Source: Xanthomonas campestris pv. badrii
GTDB taxonomy: Bacteria > Pseudomonadota > Gammaproteobacteria > Xanthomonadales > Xanthomonadaceae
Direction of reading: 5' to 3'
Assembly (NCBI RefSeq): GCF_012848175.1
Contig: NZ_CP051651.1
Span: 434,001-498,000 of the forward strand
Length of the DNA stretch: 64,000 nucleotides
This document shows, one piece after another, positions 1 to 7,881 of this stretch. The translations under genes were made by a program, and so were the position numbers. The notes beneath the pieces are model-generated. The model was not told where the DNA came from and searched no databases. It saw nothing but the letters and a program-made list of their open reading frames with translations. The first letter of the stretch is position 1. Every line of letters begins with the position of its first letter.

Positions 1-26
1 CGATGCCGCCGGCGGAGTACGCGTCG

Positions 27-404
27 ATGCGCCGCGTCGGTAATCGCCAGGCCGCGGCCGGCTTTTCGCTGCTGGAATTGATGGTGGCACTGGCCATCTT
101 CGGCATGGCGGTGGTCGGGCTATTGAATCTCTCCGGCGAAAGCACGCGCACGGCGGTGGTGCTGGAAGAACGCGCACTGGCGGCCGTGGTGGCGGAAAAC
201 CAGGCGATCGAGGCGATGCTTGCCCCCACTGCCGCTGCGCTGGCGCCTGCCCGCGGGCAGGAACTGCTGGGTGGCCGCAGCTGGGACTGGCAGCGCCAGG
301 CCGTGCCGGCCAGCGCCGGCATGGTGCGTCTGGAGGTGCAGGTGCGTGCCGCAGGCCAGACGCAGGAAATCGCCAGCCTGAGCGTGTTGCGGAGCGTGCA
401 ATGA
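27..404 (+). CDS. xcsI: T2SS minor pseudopilin GspI (XcsI)
   Basis: This is a minor pseudopilin of the type II secretion pseudopilus, which caps the piston that pushes folded exoproteins through the outer-membrane secretin. A prepilin peptidase site, G|FSLLELMVAL, lies near residues 13-22 with Phe+1 and Glu+5, followed by the hydrophobic N-helix. The 125-residue length fits GspI. I chose the ATG at 27 because a GGAG lies 9 bases upstream; an in-frame ATG at 3 would give 133 residues, and the gene could also begin before the window. Its stop overlaps the ATG of the next gene by 4 bases (ATGA), so it is translationally coupled to GspJ. It is assigned to Xcs rather than Xps because the cluster ends L-M-N without a following GspD. 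Confidence 0.85.
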   Translation: MRRVGNRQAAAGFSLLELMVALAIFGMAVVGLLNLSGESTRTAVVLEERALAAVVAENQAIEAMLAPTAAALAPARGQELLGGRSWDWQRQAVPASAGMVRLEVQVRAAGQTQEIASLSVLRSVQ

Positions 405-1003
405 GCCGCCCACCTCGCGCGGCCGGCTTCACCCTGATCGAGCTGCTGGTGGCGCTGGCGGTCTTCGCGCTGGTGGCAGCTGCGGCGGTGGTGGTGATGC
501 GCCAGAGCATCGATCAACGCGATGCGGTCCGCCAACGCTTGCAGCAGGTGCGCGATTTCCAGCTGGCCCATGGCCTGCTGCGCAGCGATCTGCAACAGGC
601 CGCGGTGCGGCGCACGCGCAATGGCGATGGCAGCGCCGCGCGCACGGCCTTCATCGCCAGTGCGCCGGGAACCCAGGGGCCGTTGTTCGGCTTCGTGCGG
701 CGCGGCTGGAGCAACCCGGATCGGGTGGCACGCGCCTCGCTGCAATATGTGGAGTACCGCGTGGTCGAAGGACGCCTGGAGCGCAGTGCGCGCCCGGCAC
801 TGGATGGTGCGGCGGCCGCAGCGCCGCAGGTGCTGCTGCGTGGCGTGCGCTCGGCGGTGGTGGTATTTCATTACCGCGCGCAATGGAGCGATGGCTGGAG
901 CGGCGGGCTGGAAGCGCTGCCGGATGCGATCTCGCTGGAGCTGGACCTGGAGCAATGGGGACGTGTGCGGCAAGTGTTCCTGCTGCCGGAGGGGCGCGCA
1001 TGA
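401..1003 (+). CDS. xcsJ: T2SS minor pseudopilin GspJ (XcsJ)
   Basis: This 200-residue minor pseudopilin forms the pseudopilus tip with GspI and GspK. The prepilin cleavage motif G|FTLIELLVALAVFAL is at about residues 9-23, with the conserved Glu+5. The rest is a soluble periplasmic head with the 'F.Y....W' type strands of GspJ. It overlaps xcsI by 4 bases and xcsK by 4 bases, as expected for an operon in which subunit ratios are set by coupling. There is no sign of truncation. Confidence 0.88.
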   Translation: MSRPPRAAGFTLIELLVALAVFALVAAAAVVVMRQSIDQRDAVRQRLQQVRDFQLAHGLLRSDLQQAAVRRTRNGDGSAARTAFIASAPGTQGPLFGFVRRGWSNPDRVARASLQYVEYRVVEGRLERSARPALDGAAAAAPQVLLRGVRSAVVVFHYRAQWSDGWSGGLEALPDAISLELDLEQWGRVRQVFLLPEGRA

Positions 1004-1992
1004 GGGCGTTGCGTGCACCTGCGCGGCAACGCGGCGTCGCATTGTTGACGGTGTTGCTGCTGGTGGCGGTGATGACGCTGCTGATGGTCGCGGTGCTGGA
1101 CGATCTGCGCTTTGGCCTGCGCCGTAGCGGCAATGGCGAGGCGATGACGCAGGCGCAGTGGTATGCGCTGGGGAGCGAGACCCTCGCGCGGCAACGCCTG
1201 CAGGCGCTGGCCAGGCGCGACCCGCTGCGCACCACGCTCGATGGCGGCTGGAACGATCAGCCGGTCACCTTCCCGCTGGACGATGGCATGGTGAGCGTAC
1301 GGCTGCGCGACCGTGGCAGCTGTTTCAACCTCAATAGCGTGGTCGCCGGCGCGCCCGAGCAATGGCAGCGCAGCGACGACGGTGCGCGCCAGTACCAGGC
1401 CCTGCTGGAGGCAGTGGGCATCACGCCACCACAGGCGCAGGCCCTGACCGATGCGCTGGTGGACTGGATCGACAGCGACAACCAACCCGGCGCGCACGGC
1501 GCGGAAGACGCGCAGTATCTGCAATCGGCGGTGCCGCTGCGGACCGGTGCGACCCTGCTGGCCGGTGTCAGCGAGCTGGGCGCCATCGCCGGCTACACCC
1601 CCGCACGCATCGCGCTGCTGCAGCCCTATCTGTGTGCGCTACCGGAAGGGCGGCTGTCGCCGGTCAACATCAACACGCTGCGCCTGCAGGATGCGCCGGT
1701 GCTGGTGGCGCTGACCGAAGGCCGGCTGGAACTGGCGGCCGCACGCCGGGTGATCGCCGCACGCCCGGCCGGCGGATGGCGCGATCCGGCGGTGTTCTTC
1801 AACACGCCGGCCCTGCTGCACGTCGCACCGTCGAACGCAGTGCTGCAGCAGGTGCAGTTGCGCACCACGTATTTCTCCCTCGTCAGCGAAGTCGAGCATG
1901 CCGGTGCGCAGGTCATGCTCGAAGCCTTGCTGCAGCAAGACCCGGCCGGCCGCGTGCTGCTGGTGGCGCGCCAATGGAGCCCCGACCAATGA
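1000..1992 (+). CDS. xcsK: T2SS minor pseudopilin GspK (XcsK)
   Basis: This is the large minor pseudopilin (330 residues), which sits at the very tip of the pseudopilus. The N-terminus has RQRG|VALLTVLLLV: the class III leader is present, but Glu+5 is missing, as is normal for GspK. The SAM-like alpha-domain typical of GspK (ALTDALVDWIDSD, then 'N.NT') is visible from about residue 150. I took the ATG at 1000, which overlaps the xcsJ stop, rather than the longer open frame from 883, because only this start places the leader at the N-terminus. Its stop overlaps xcsL. Confidence 0.88.
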   Translation: MRALRAPARQRGVALLTVLLLVAVMTLLMVAVLDDLRFGLRRSGNGEAMTQAQWYALGSETLARQRLQALARRDPLRTTLDGGWNDQPVTFPLDDGMVSVRLRDRGSCFNLNSVVAGAPEQWQRSDDGARQYQALLEAVGITPPQAQALTDALVDWIDSDNQPGAHGAEDAQYLQSAVPLRTGATLLAGVSELGAIAGYTPARIALLQPYLCALPEGRLSPVNINTLRLQDAPVLVALTEGRLELAAARRVIAARPAGGWRDPAVFFNTPALLHVAPSNAVLQQVQLRTTYFSLVSEVEHAGAQVMLEALLQQDPAGRVLLVARQWSPDQ

Positions 1993-3086
1993 GTAGTACC
2001 TTGCTGTTGCTGCCGGCCGATGCTGCAGCCGAACCGATTGCCGTGCGCGTGGATGCGCAGGGGCATGTCGTGGCGCAGCATCCCCCCGGCGCAGCGCACG
2101 AATGTTCCGCGCGCACGCTGCTGGTGGTGCCGGGCAGTGCGGTGCATCTGCGCTGGTTGACACTGCCGGGCCGCAGCGTTGCGCAATCGGTGGCGGCCGC
2201 GCGCCTGCAATTGGCCGAGCATCTGGCCACCGATGCGCAGGCGGTGCATGTGGCGATCGCCGAACAGGCCGAGCCCGATGGCACACGCCTGGTTGCGGCC
2301 GTGGACGCTGCTGTGATGCAGCAGTGGCTGCAGCGCGCAGCGAGTGCGGGCGTGGTGCCCGATGCGGTGGTGCCCGATTGCTTGTTGCTGGACAGCGCCG
2401 ATGCCGAGCAGGCGCCCACCGTGGTGGAATGGGATGGGCGCTGGCTGCTGCGCGGGCCACGCCTGGCCTGCAGCCTGGAGCCGCCGCTTGCGCAGCTGCT
2501 GCTCTCCGCACAACCGCGTGCGGCAACGCTGCCACCGCAGGCCGGTCCGCAGCGCGTCATTGCGCAGTTCGCGCGGCATGCCGTTGCAGTGCCGCTCGAC
2601 CTGCGCCAGCACGCCTTCGCAACCGGGCCACAAGCGCGTGCTGGTTTCAGCTTGCGCATGCTGGCCGCACTGCTGGCGCTGCTGGTGGTCTCGCCGCTGC
2701 TGGTGCTGTTCGCGCAAACGTTGCGCTACGAGATCGGTGCACGTGTGCTGCACGCACGCGCCGCCGCGCAGTTGGATGTGCGCGATGTAGCGGCGGTGCC
2801 TGCTGCACTGCAGGCACGCCGGCAGGCGGGGACGGCGGCCGATCGCCTGGCCGTGCAACTCAATACCCTGTTCGCTGCGGTCGATGCCCTTCCGGCTGCG
2901 CAACTGGACCAGCTCGATTACCGCGCCGCGCAGCCGCTGCGCGCCACCTTGCTGCACACCGATGGGGCAGACCTACAGCAGCTGTCCGCACGGCTTGCCG
3001 AAGCCGGCTGGCGCATGGATCCGGGCAGCAGCCAGGTCGAAGACCACCGCATGCGCACGCCGTTCGCACTGGAGCCGTTGCGATGA
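1989..3086 (+). CDS. xcsL: T2SS inner-membrane assembly protein GspL (XcsL)
   Basis: This 365-residue bitopic protein couples the cytoplasmic ATPase GspE to the inner-membrane platform. Residues 1 to about 215 form the actin-like cytoplasmic domain (starting STLLLLPAD). A single hydrophobic helix lies at about 221-243 (LRMLAALLALLVVSPLLVL), followed by a coiled-coil-like, ferredoxin-like periplasmic domain. The ATG at 1989 overlaps the xcsK stop by 4 bases, and the gene's own stop overlaps xcsM by 4 bases. It is expected to bind XcsE and XcsM. Confidence 0.85.
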   Translation: MSSTLLLLPADAAAEPIAVRVDAQGHVVAQHPPGAAHECSARTLLVVPGSAVHLRWLTLPGRSVAQSVAAARLQLAEHLATDAQAVHVAIAEQAEPDGTRLVAAVDAAVMQQWLQRAASAGVVPDAVVPDCLLLDSADAEQAPTVVEWDGRWLLRGPRLACSLEPPLAQLLLSAQPRAATLPPQAGPQRVIAQFARHAVAVPLDLRQHAFATGPQARAGFSLRMLAALLALLVVSPLLVLFAQTLRYEIGARVLHARAAAQLDVRDVAAVPAALQARRQAGTAADRLAVQLNTLFAAVDALPAAQLDQLDYRAAQPLRATLLHTDGADLQQLSARLAEAGWRMDPGSSQVEDHRMRTPFALEPLR

Positions 3087-3559
3087 AGGCATCGTTGCAA
3101 GGCGGCGCGCAATGGTGGCAGGCACGTGCGCCGCGAGAGCGGCGCATGCTGGGCGTGATGTGTGTGGCGCTGGCGGCGTTCGTCGGTTGGTATGCGCTTT
3201 ACACCCCATTGCGCCACTGGCATGACCGGGCCTGGGCGCGTTATGCCGATGCAGCGCAGCTGGTCCTGGATGCATCTGCGCAGACAGCGTCGACCGGGCG
3301 CGCCGCGGCACCGGGCCGCGCGGCATTGGCCCAGATCATCGCACGCAGCGCACGCGATACCGGCGTCAACATCACCTCACAACGGCGCAGCGCGGCCGGT
3401 GGGGTGGAGGTGCAGATCGATGCGGTCAGCGCCGCTGCGCTGTTCGGCTGGCTGGAGCAGTTGCGGCAGGCACACGGCCTGGCACCGACCCAGCTGAGCG
3501 TGGTGCGCCATCAAGGCCAATTGCGCGTACGCTGCGGGTTTGCGGAAGCTGTGCCGTGA
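3083..3559 (+). CDS. xcsM: T2SS inner-membrane protein GspM (XcsM)
   Basis: This short GspM (158 residues) is the partner of GspL in the inner-membrane platform. It has one N-terminal membrane helix at about residues 19-38 (MLGVMCVALAAFVGWYAL). The periplasmic part follows, with the ferredoxin-like fold expected of the family (the 'GLAPTQLSVVRHQGQLRVR' strand region). It overlaps both neighbours by 4 bases. Sequence conservation in GspM is low; the call rests on topology, length and position between GspL and GspN. Confidence 0.8.
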   Translation: MKASLQGGAQWWQARAPRERRMLGVMCVALAAFVGWYALYTPLRHWHDRAWARYADAAQLVLDASAQTASTGRAAAPGRAALAQIIARSARDTGVNITSQRRSAAGGVEVQIDAVSAAALFGWLEQLRQAHGLAPTQLSVVRHQGQLRVRCGFAEAVP

Positions 3560-4275
3560 CACGGAGACGTTGGGCCTTGGTCTTGCTGTTGATGCTGGGT
3601 GTCGCGCTGTTGGCATCGCTGCCCTTGCGCCTGGTGCTGCCACGCGAGGGGCTGCCATTCTCGGTGCTGGACGTGCAGGGGCCGGTTTGGGCCGGCACCT
3701 TGCGGCAGGTGCACTGGCACGGCATCGCGTTCGGCGATGTCGCCGTGCGGCCGCGCGTCTGGCCGTTGTTGCAGGGCGAGCGTCAGGTGCACTTGCAGTC
3801 CACGCAGCTGCAACTGCTGTGGGTGGATGGCGCGCAACACGGCATCCGCGCGGCGCAAGGCCGGCTGCTGGTACGCCAGCCAGCGGGCATGGCGTCGATC
3901 GATCTGGCAGTGGAGCTGCAGCGGGTGGATCTGCTGTTCGATGCCACCGGCTGCGTGCAGGCAGGTGGGCGGGTCGGCCTGCAAGTGTTGGCCAGCGGCG
4001 CGGGCGAGCTGCCCGCTTTGCCGCCGTTGCGCTTGTCCGGGCAGCCGCGCTGCGTGGGCGAGACCGCCGTGCTGAGCCTGCTGCCCGACACTGCGCTGCC
4101 TGCCGGCGTACAGGCCGACACGCAGCTGCAGCTCTGGGGCGATGGTCGTTGGCAGCTGCACTCACGTGTGGATCCGGGTGAAGACGCGGTGCTGGGCGTG
4201 GGCCTGCAATTGCTGGGGTTCGCTGCCACCCCGGAGCGCAGCTTGCTGCGCATCGACCAAGGCAGGTTGCGCTGA
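3556..4275 (+). CDS. xcsN: T2SS protein GspN (XcsN)
   Basis: This 239-residue GspN-type protein has one N-terminal membrane helix (about residues 7-25, ALVLLLMLGVALLASLPL) and a beta-rich periplasmic domain. The motif 'VQGPVWAGTLRQVHW' near residues 38-52 resembles the GspN family opening. It starts with GTG at 3556, overlapping the xcsM stop. In Xcs-type operons GspN is the last gene, and no secretin gene follows here, which matches. Some T2SS lack GspN, so its role is accessory or GspC-like. Confidence 0.78.
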   Translation: MTRRRWALVLLLMLGVALLASLPLRLVLPREGLPFSVLDVQGPVWAGTLRQVHWHGIAFGDVAVRPRVWPLLQGERQVHLQSTQLQLLWVDGAQHGIRAAQGRLLVRQPAGMASIDLAVELQRVDLLFDATGCVQAGGRVGLQVLASGAGELPALPPLRLSGQPRCVGETAVLSLLPDTALPAGVQADTQLQLWGDGRWQLHSRVDPGEDAVLGVGLQLLGFAATPERSLLRIDQGRLR

Positions 4276-4384
4276 AGGCAGCGCGACCTGCCGCGCCGCG
4301 ATCCACCGCGCATCTGCACCATTTGCGTGCATGCGCAATGCCGGGCGTCTTGGCCCACTGCGACGATGGTATGTCGCATTCAAG

Positions 4385-4404
4385 CGCTGACAACGTTGTC
4401 AGCG
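4385..4404. promoter_or_regulatory. LacI-family (NagR-type) operator palindrome
   Basis: CGCTGACAACGTTGTCAGCG is a perfect 20-bp inverted repeat with the central AACGTT that is common in LacI-family operators. A closely similar site occurs at 20515-20542 in front of the second TBDT. The LacI-type NagR is encoded at 16777, so it is the natural candidate to bind both. Sequence symmetry is seen directly; the regulator is inferred. Confidence 0.75.
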
Positions 4405-4552
4405 ACACGCTGTGCACAGTCATCGCGGCAAGCCATAGGCCACGGCAATGCAGCAGACACCCCACCGCTGCGCCCGTAGGACCAGGCAGCGACGGACGCG
4501 GACGCAACCGGCAGGCAATCACACAGTTGCGAACATCCAAGGATCGGCCTGG

Positions 4553-4598
4553 ATTGGTCTGGTGACAGAGGATTGGTCATTGACTGGTCCTGTGACAA
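4553..4598. promoter_or_regulatory. Cluster of DasR/NagR(GntR)-like half sites
   Basis: Three direct repeats begin at 4553 (ATTGGTCT), 4572 (ATTGGTCA) and 4583 (ACTGGTCC, followed by GTGACA). They resemble the left half of the sites bound by Streptomyces DasR (ACTGGTCTAGACCACT) and Bacillus NagR/YvoA. The GntR/UTRA regulator at 14648 belongs to the same family. The right halves are poor, so this is only a suggestive cluster. Confidence 0.35.
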
Positions 4599-4707
4599 CG
4601 ATGCCCGCCATGCACTCAAATGATCCGTGTATGCACCGCAAACGGCCGTTAAAACGTCGGTGCCGCGGGGGCTCCGGTGCATGGAAGAACGCTTTCGGTA
4701 GTGACTG

Positions 4708-4737
4708 TTGACAGGACCTTTTAAAGACCATAAGAAT
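4708..4737 (+). promoter_or_regulatory. Predicted sigma70 promoter for the TBDT gene
   Basis: TTGACA at 4708-4713 is a perfect -35 match. AAGAAT at 4732-4737, 18 bases downstream, is a 4/6 match to the -10 box. Transcription would start near 4744, and the dre-like site at 4750-4765 would overlap the initial transcribed region, a position suited to repression. Confidence 0.45.
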
Positions 4738-4749
4738 CGAATCCACTGA

Positions 4750-4765
4750 ATTGGTATATGCCAGT
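4750..4765. promoter_or_regulatory. Candidate NagQ (GntR/UTRA) operator
   Basis: ATTGGTATATGCCAGT is a near-perfect inverted repeat and closely resembles the known Bacillus NagR site of the form ATTGGTATAGACAACT. Its position just after the predicted promoter suits a repressor. The sequence before nagQ (14597-14615) shares ATTGGTA. Binding by NagQ is inferred. Confidence 0.5.
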
Positions 4766-5001
4766 CAGGGCCGTTGATCAGCAATGGCAGGCGATGTCCG
4801 TCCTGGGAGGGGAGCGGCATCGGCACCCACGGGGGGCCGTACGGGGTGCTCGCAGACAACAGATCGCAGGCGGTTCCGGATGTCCGGGACTGGTGGCCTG
4901 TGCGCGTGTGGGTGGGTTGCCCAACGCCGGGATCTGTCATCGCTGATCGATCGGAATGCCAGCCGCATCGTCGTCCAGCCATTCCACCTCCAGGATCTCC
5001 C

Positions 5002-7710
5002 ATGTCACCTGTCCCGCGTGCCCCGTTGCGTCGTTGTTCGCCGTCCTCGCTGTCCATTGCCATCGCGCTGTCGCTGCTCGCCTGTGGCGTCAACGCGCAG
5101 GCGCAGCAATCGCCGCCGGAGGCATCGGCGCAGATCTCCCAGCTCGACACCGTCAAGGTCACCAGCTCCTACCAGAAGAGCCTGATCACCGCGATGGACA
5201 ACAAGCGCGACGACGTGCGCATGACCGACGGCATCTCGGCGCAGGACATCGGCAAGTTTCCTGCCGAGAACATCGCCGAAGCGATCCAGCGCATCCCCGG
5301 TGTGCAGATCTCCACCATCAACGGGCGCGGCTCCACCATCAGCGTGCGTGGCCTGGGCCCGCAGTATTCGGCCACCACCATCAACGGCCAGGTGATCAAG
5401 AGCGCCGATTTCACCGATGGATTCCGCTACGACATCATCCAGCCGGAAGTGGCCGCCGGGATCGAGGTGATCAAGTCGCCGTCGGCCGACATGGATGCCG
5501 GTGGCCTGTCCGGCACGGTCAATATCAACACCACCAAGCCGCTGGATTACCGGCAGACCAAGCTGCTGTTTTCGGCCAAGACCCAATATGCGGAATTTGC
5601 CGGCGGCTCGCCCACGCCCAAGGGGGTGCTGACCTATATCGACCAGTTCAAGTTCGGCGGCGGCGACCTGGGCGTGTTCCTCAGTGCCGGCTACCAGAAG
5701 CTCAAGGACCGCGCCGATTATCTGTGGATCGACCGCTGGTATACCCAGCAAACCGATGCCGGCACCTTGTACATCCCGCGTCGCCCGCGCTACCGCTCGA
5801 TCGAGCGCGAGACCACGCGCAAGATGTTCAATGGCGGCCTGCAGTGGAAGCCCAACGACCAGCTGGAAATGAACCTCACTGCGCTGTATTCGCAGGACAA
5901 GACCGCCAACGACATGAACCAGCTTGTGTATTCGTTCGAGCGCACCCCGCTGACGGTGCTGCAGACCAACGGCCTGACCGCCACCCAGGTATCGGCGTCG
6001 GACTACTGGCTGGAAAACAATCGCCAGCTCGAACAACACGATCTGTCCACGCAATTGCTCACCTACGACTTCAAGTGGAAGGGCGATGCCTGGACGCTCG
6101 GCGGCGCGGCCAATTACACCCAGGGCAAGACCGACGAAAACGAGCGCGCGGCCATCCTGGGCCGGATCCCCTCGGCGACGCTGCTGGATACTTCCGATCC
6201 GGACGCGATCTCGCTGACCACCGATGCCGACGCCACCGATGCCAGCGCCTGGGACAAGCGCAATCTGGTGCGCAGCGAGTATCCCAACGGCTCCATCCAG
6301 TCGCTCAGCAACAAGGAATGGTCGCTGCAGCTGGATGCCGAACGGTATCTGGAGCTGGGCGCGTTGAGCGCGGTGCGCTTTGGTGCCAAATACCGCCGCG
6401 AAACCTTCGACCGCGACGTACGCCGGCGCGATTTCCTGTATCTGCTCAGGACCGGCGCCGTATCGGGCTTTGACATGTTCCCGGAGCTGTCGGCCGCCAA
6501 CAGCACGGTCGGCAACTTCCTCGACGGGCAGCTGGCCTCGCAGGACAGCTGGGTCACCCCGGATATCGCCGCCTATGCGCGCTCGCTGGCGGCTGCCGGC
6601 ATCACGGTGCCGGTGCTGTTCGCCCCGCAGAGCAGCTACAGCATCGAGAACGACATTTCCTCGGCCTATGCGATGGCGCGCATCGATACCGACATCGGCA
6701 GCATGCGCCTGCGCGGCAACTTCGGCCTGCGCTACGAAAACACCAAGCGCACCACCGACACCTACCTGACCCAGGCGCAGGCAGCCAGCGACGATGCCAA
6801 TGTAGTGATCGGCACTGCGCGCGCACCCTACGAGTATTCCAACTGGCTGCCCAGCCTGAATCTGGTGCTGGACGTGCGCGAAGACCTGCTGCTGCGCTTT
6901 GCGGCCGGCAAGGTACTGGTGCGGCCGATCCTGGACAGCAATACCGCCATCGCCTCGACGATCTCCACCGGCACCAATACCGGTGGCACCACCACGTATG
7001 TCGTCACCCAGGGCCAGACCGATCTGAAGGCGCTGACCGCCGACCAGGCCGACCTGAGCCTGGAGTGGTATTACGGCAACGGCGGCGCGCTGACCGTGGC
7101 CGGGTTCTGGAAGAACATCAAGAACGGCACCTTCAACCGCATCGTCTGCCCGGCCGCCTTCGACGGCACTGCGCTGTCCAGCAATGCGGCAGGCGACTGC
7201 GTGGACAGTGGCGGCGATATCTACGAGATCACCGCCACCACCAACGATCCGAGCAAGGTCAAGATCCGCGGTTACGAACTGGGCTGGACGCAATCGCTGG
7301 ATGCCTGGCTGCCGATCGACGGCTTCGGGGTGACCACCAACTTCACCCGGGTGATTCCGCAGCGCGATACCGATTTCCAGATCCGCAACCTGTCCGAACA
7401 GACCTGGAACGCCACCGCATATTGGGAGAGCGCGCATTATTCGGCGCGCGTCTCGCTCAACCATCGCAGCGAATACGAACAGGACAGCAGCGACAGCTTC
7501 TTCGCGCGCGAAGGCCACACCATGAAGGCGCGTACCCAGCTGGATGCAGTGCTGGGTTATCAGGTCAACGACAGGCTGAGTTTCCAGCTCGGCGGTTTGA
7601 ATCTCACCAACCGCACCGAAGAAGCGTACAAGGACATCGCCAGCCGCTGGCAGATGACCGGTGTCACCGGTCGTAGCTACTACCTGTCGATGCAGTGGGA
7701 CATGCGTTGA
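5002..7710 (+). CDS. TonB-dependent outer-membrane transporter (GlcNAc/oligosaccharide locus)
   Basis: This 902-residue protein is an outer-membrane TonB-dependent transporter of the carbohydrate type. A signal peptide covers about residues 1-35 (ending VNAQAQQ). The plug domain follows (DIGKFPAENIAEAIQRIPG, then ISVRGLGP and SGTVNI), and a 22-strand barrel region fills the rest. The protein ends in LSMQWDMR, so it lacks the usual terminal aromatic residue by two positions. I took the ATG at 5002 because AGGA lies 6 bases upstream and the signal peptide begins there; the frame is open back to 4774. It heads a run of GH2, GH89 and DUF5009 genes and lies downstream of NagR/NagQ-type operators. 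It probably imports the glycan that those periplasmic enzymes degrade. The exact ligand is unknown. Confidence 0.88.
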   Translation: MSPVPRAPLRRCSPSSLSIAIALSLLACGVNAQAQQSPPEASAQISQLDTVKVTSSYQKSLITAMDNKRDDVRMTDGISAQDIGKFPAENIAEAIQRIPGVQISTINGRGSTISVRGLGPQYSATTINGQVIKSADFTDGFRYDIIQPEVAAGIEVIKSPSADMDAGGLSGTVNINTTKPLDYRQTKLLFSAKTQYAEFAGGSPTPKGVLTYIDQFKFGGGDLGVFLSAGYQKLKDRADYLWIDRWYTQQTDAGTLYIPRRPRYRSIERETTRKMFNGGLQWKPNDQLEMNLTALYSQDKTANDMNQLVYSFERTPLTVLQTNGLTATQVSASDYWLENNRQLEQHDLSTQLLTYDFKWKGDAWTLGGAANYTQGKTDENERAAILGRIPSATLLDTSDPDAISLTTDADATDASAWDKRNLVRSEYPNGSIQSLSNKEWSLQLDAERYLELGALSAVRFGAKYRRETFDRDVRRRDFLYLLRTGAVSGFDMFPELSAANSTVGNFLDGQLASQDSWVTPDIAAYARSLAAAGITVPVLFAPQSSYSIENDISSAYAMARIDTDIGSMRLRGNFGLRYENTKRTTDTYLTQAQAASDDANVVIGTARAPYEYSNWLPSLNLVLDVREDLLLRFAAGKVLVRPILDSNTAIASTISTGTNTGGTTTYVVTQGQTDLKALTADQADLSLEWYYGNGGALTVAGFWKNIKNGTFNRIVCPAAFDGTALSSNAAGDCVDSGGDIYEITATTNDPSKVKIRGYELGWTQSLDAWLPIDGFGVTTNFTRVIPQRDTDFQIRNLSEQTWNATAYWESAHYSARVSLNHRSEYEQDSSDSFFAREGHTMKARTQLDAVLGYQVNDRLSFQLGGLNLTNRTEEAYKDIASRWQMTGVTGRSYYLSMQWDMR

Positions 7711-7881
7711 TGACGGGCGGGCGAGCACGGTGCCAGCGTGCATCGCGGTGTGGCGCAGTCAGGCGTACGTGCAACGCCGTTGGTCAGCGCAACGCCGCAG
7801 GCGCGATGGACGCGCGCCATGCGGCGGCCGCGCGGCGTGCGTCACGGGCTGGGCCTGCAGTGCAGGCGAGCGGGCGCTGCC

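Larger units (their letters stand above)
4276..5001 (+). promoter_or_regulatory. Regulatory region upstream of the TBDT-GH2-GH89 genes
   Basis: This 726-base stretch has no convincing gene. It holds a perfect 20-bp palindrome at 4385-4404, three (A)TTGGTC/ACTGGTC direct repeats at 4553, 4572 and 4583, a sigma70-like promoter at 4708-4737, and a dre-like site at 4750-4765. These elements are listed separately. Their clustering upstream of a TBDT gene next to nagR and nagQ suggests dual control by the LacI-type and GntR-type regulators of GlcNAc use. The leader from the predicted start to the ATG at 5002 would be about 255 bases. Confidence 0.6.

Noticed and set aside
1000..1992. Missing Glu+5 in GspK as a defect
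   Set aside because: GspK minor pseudopilins normally lack it; the same is seen in the second system at 61439.
5005..7743. 912-codon minus-strand frame opposite the first TBDT
   Set aside because: Shadow of a high-GC gene; no recognisable motif, and the plus strand encodes a clear TBDT.
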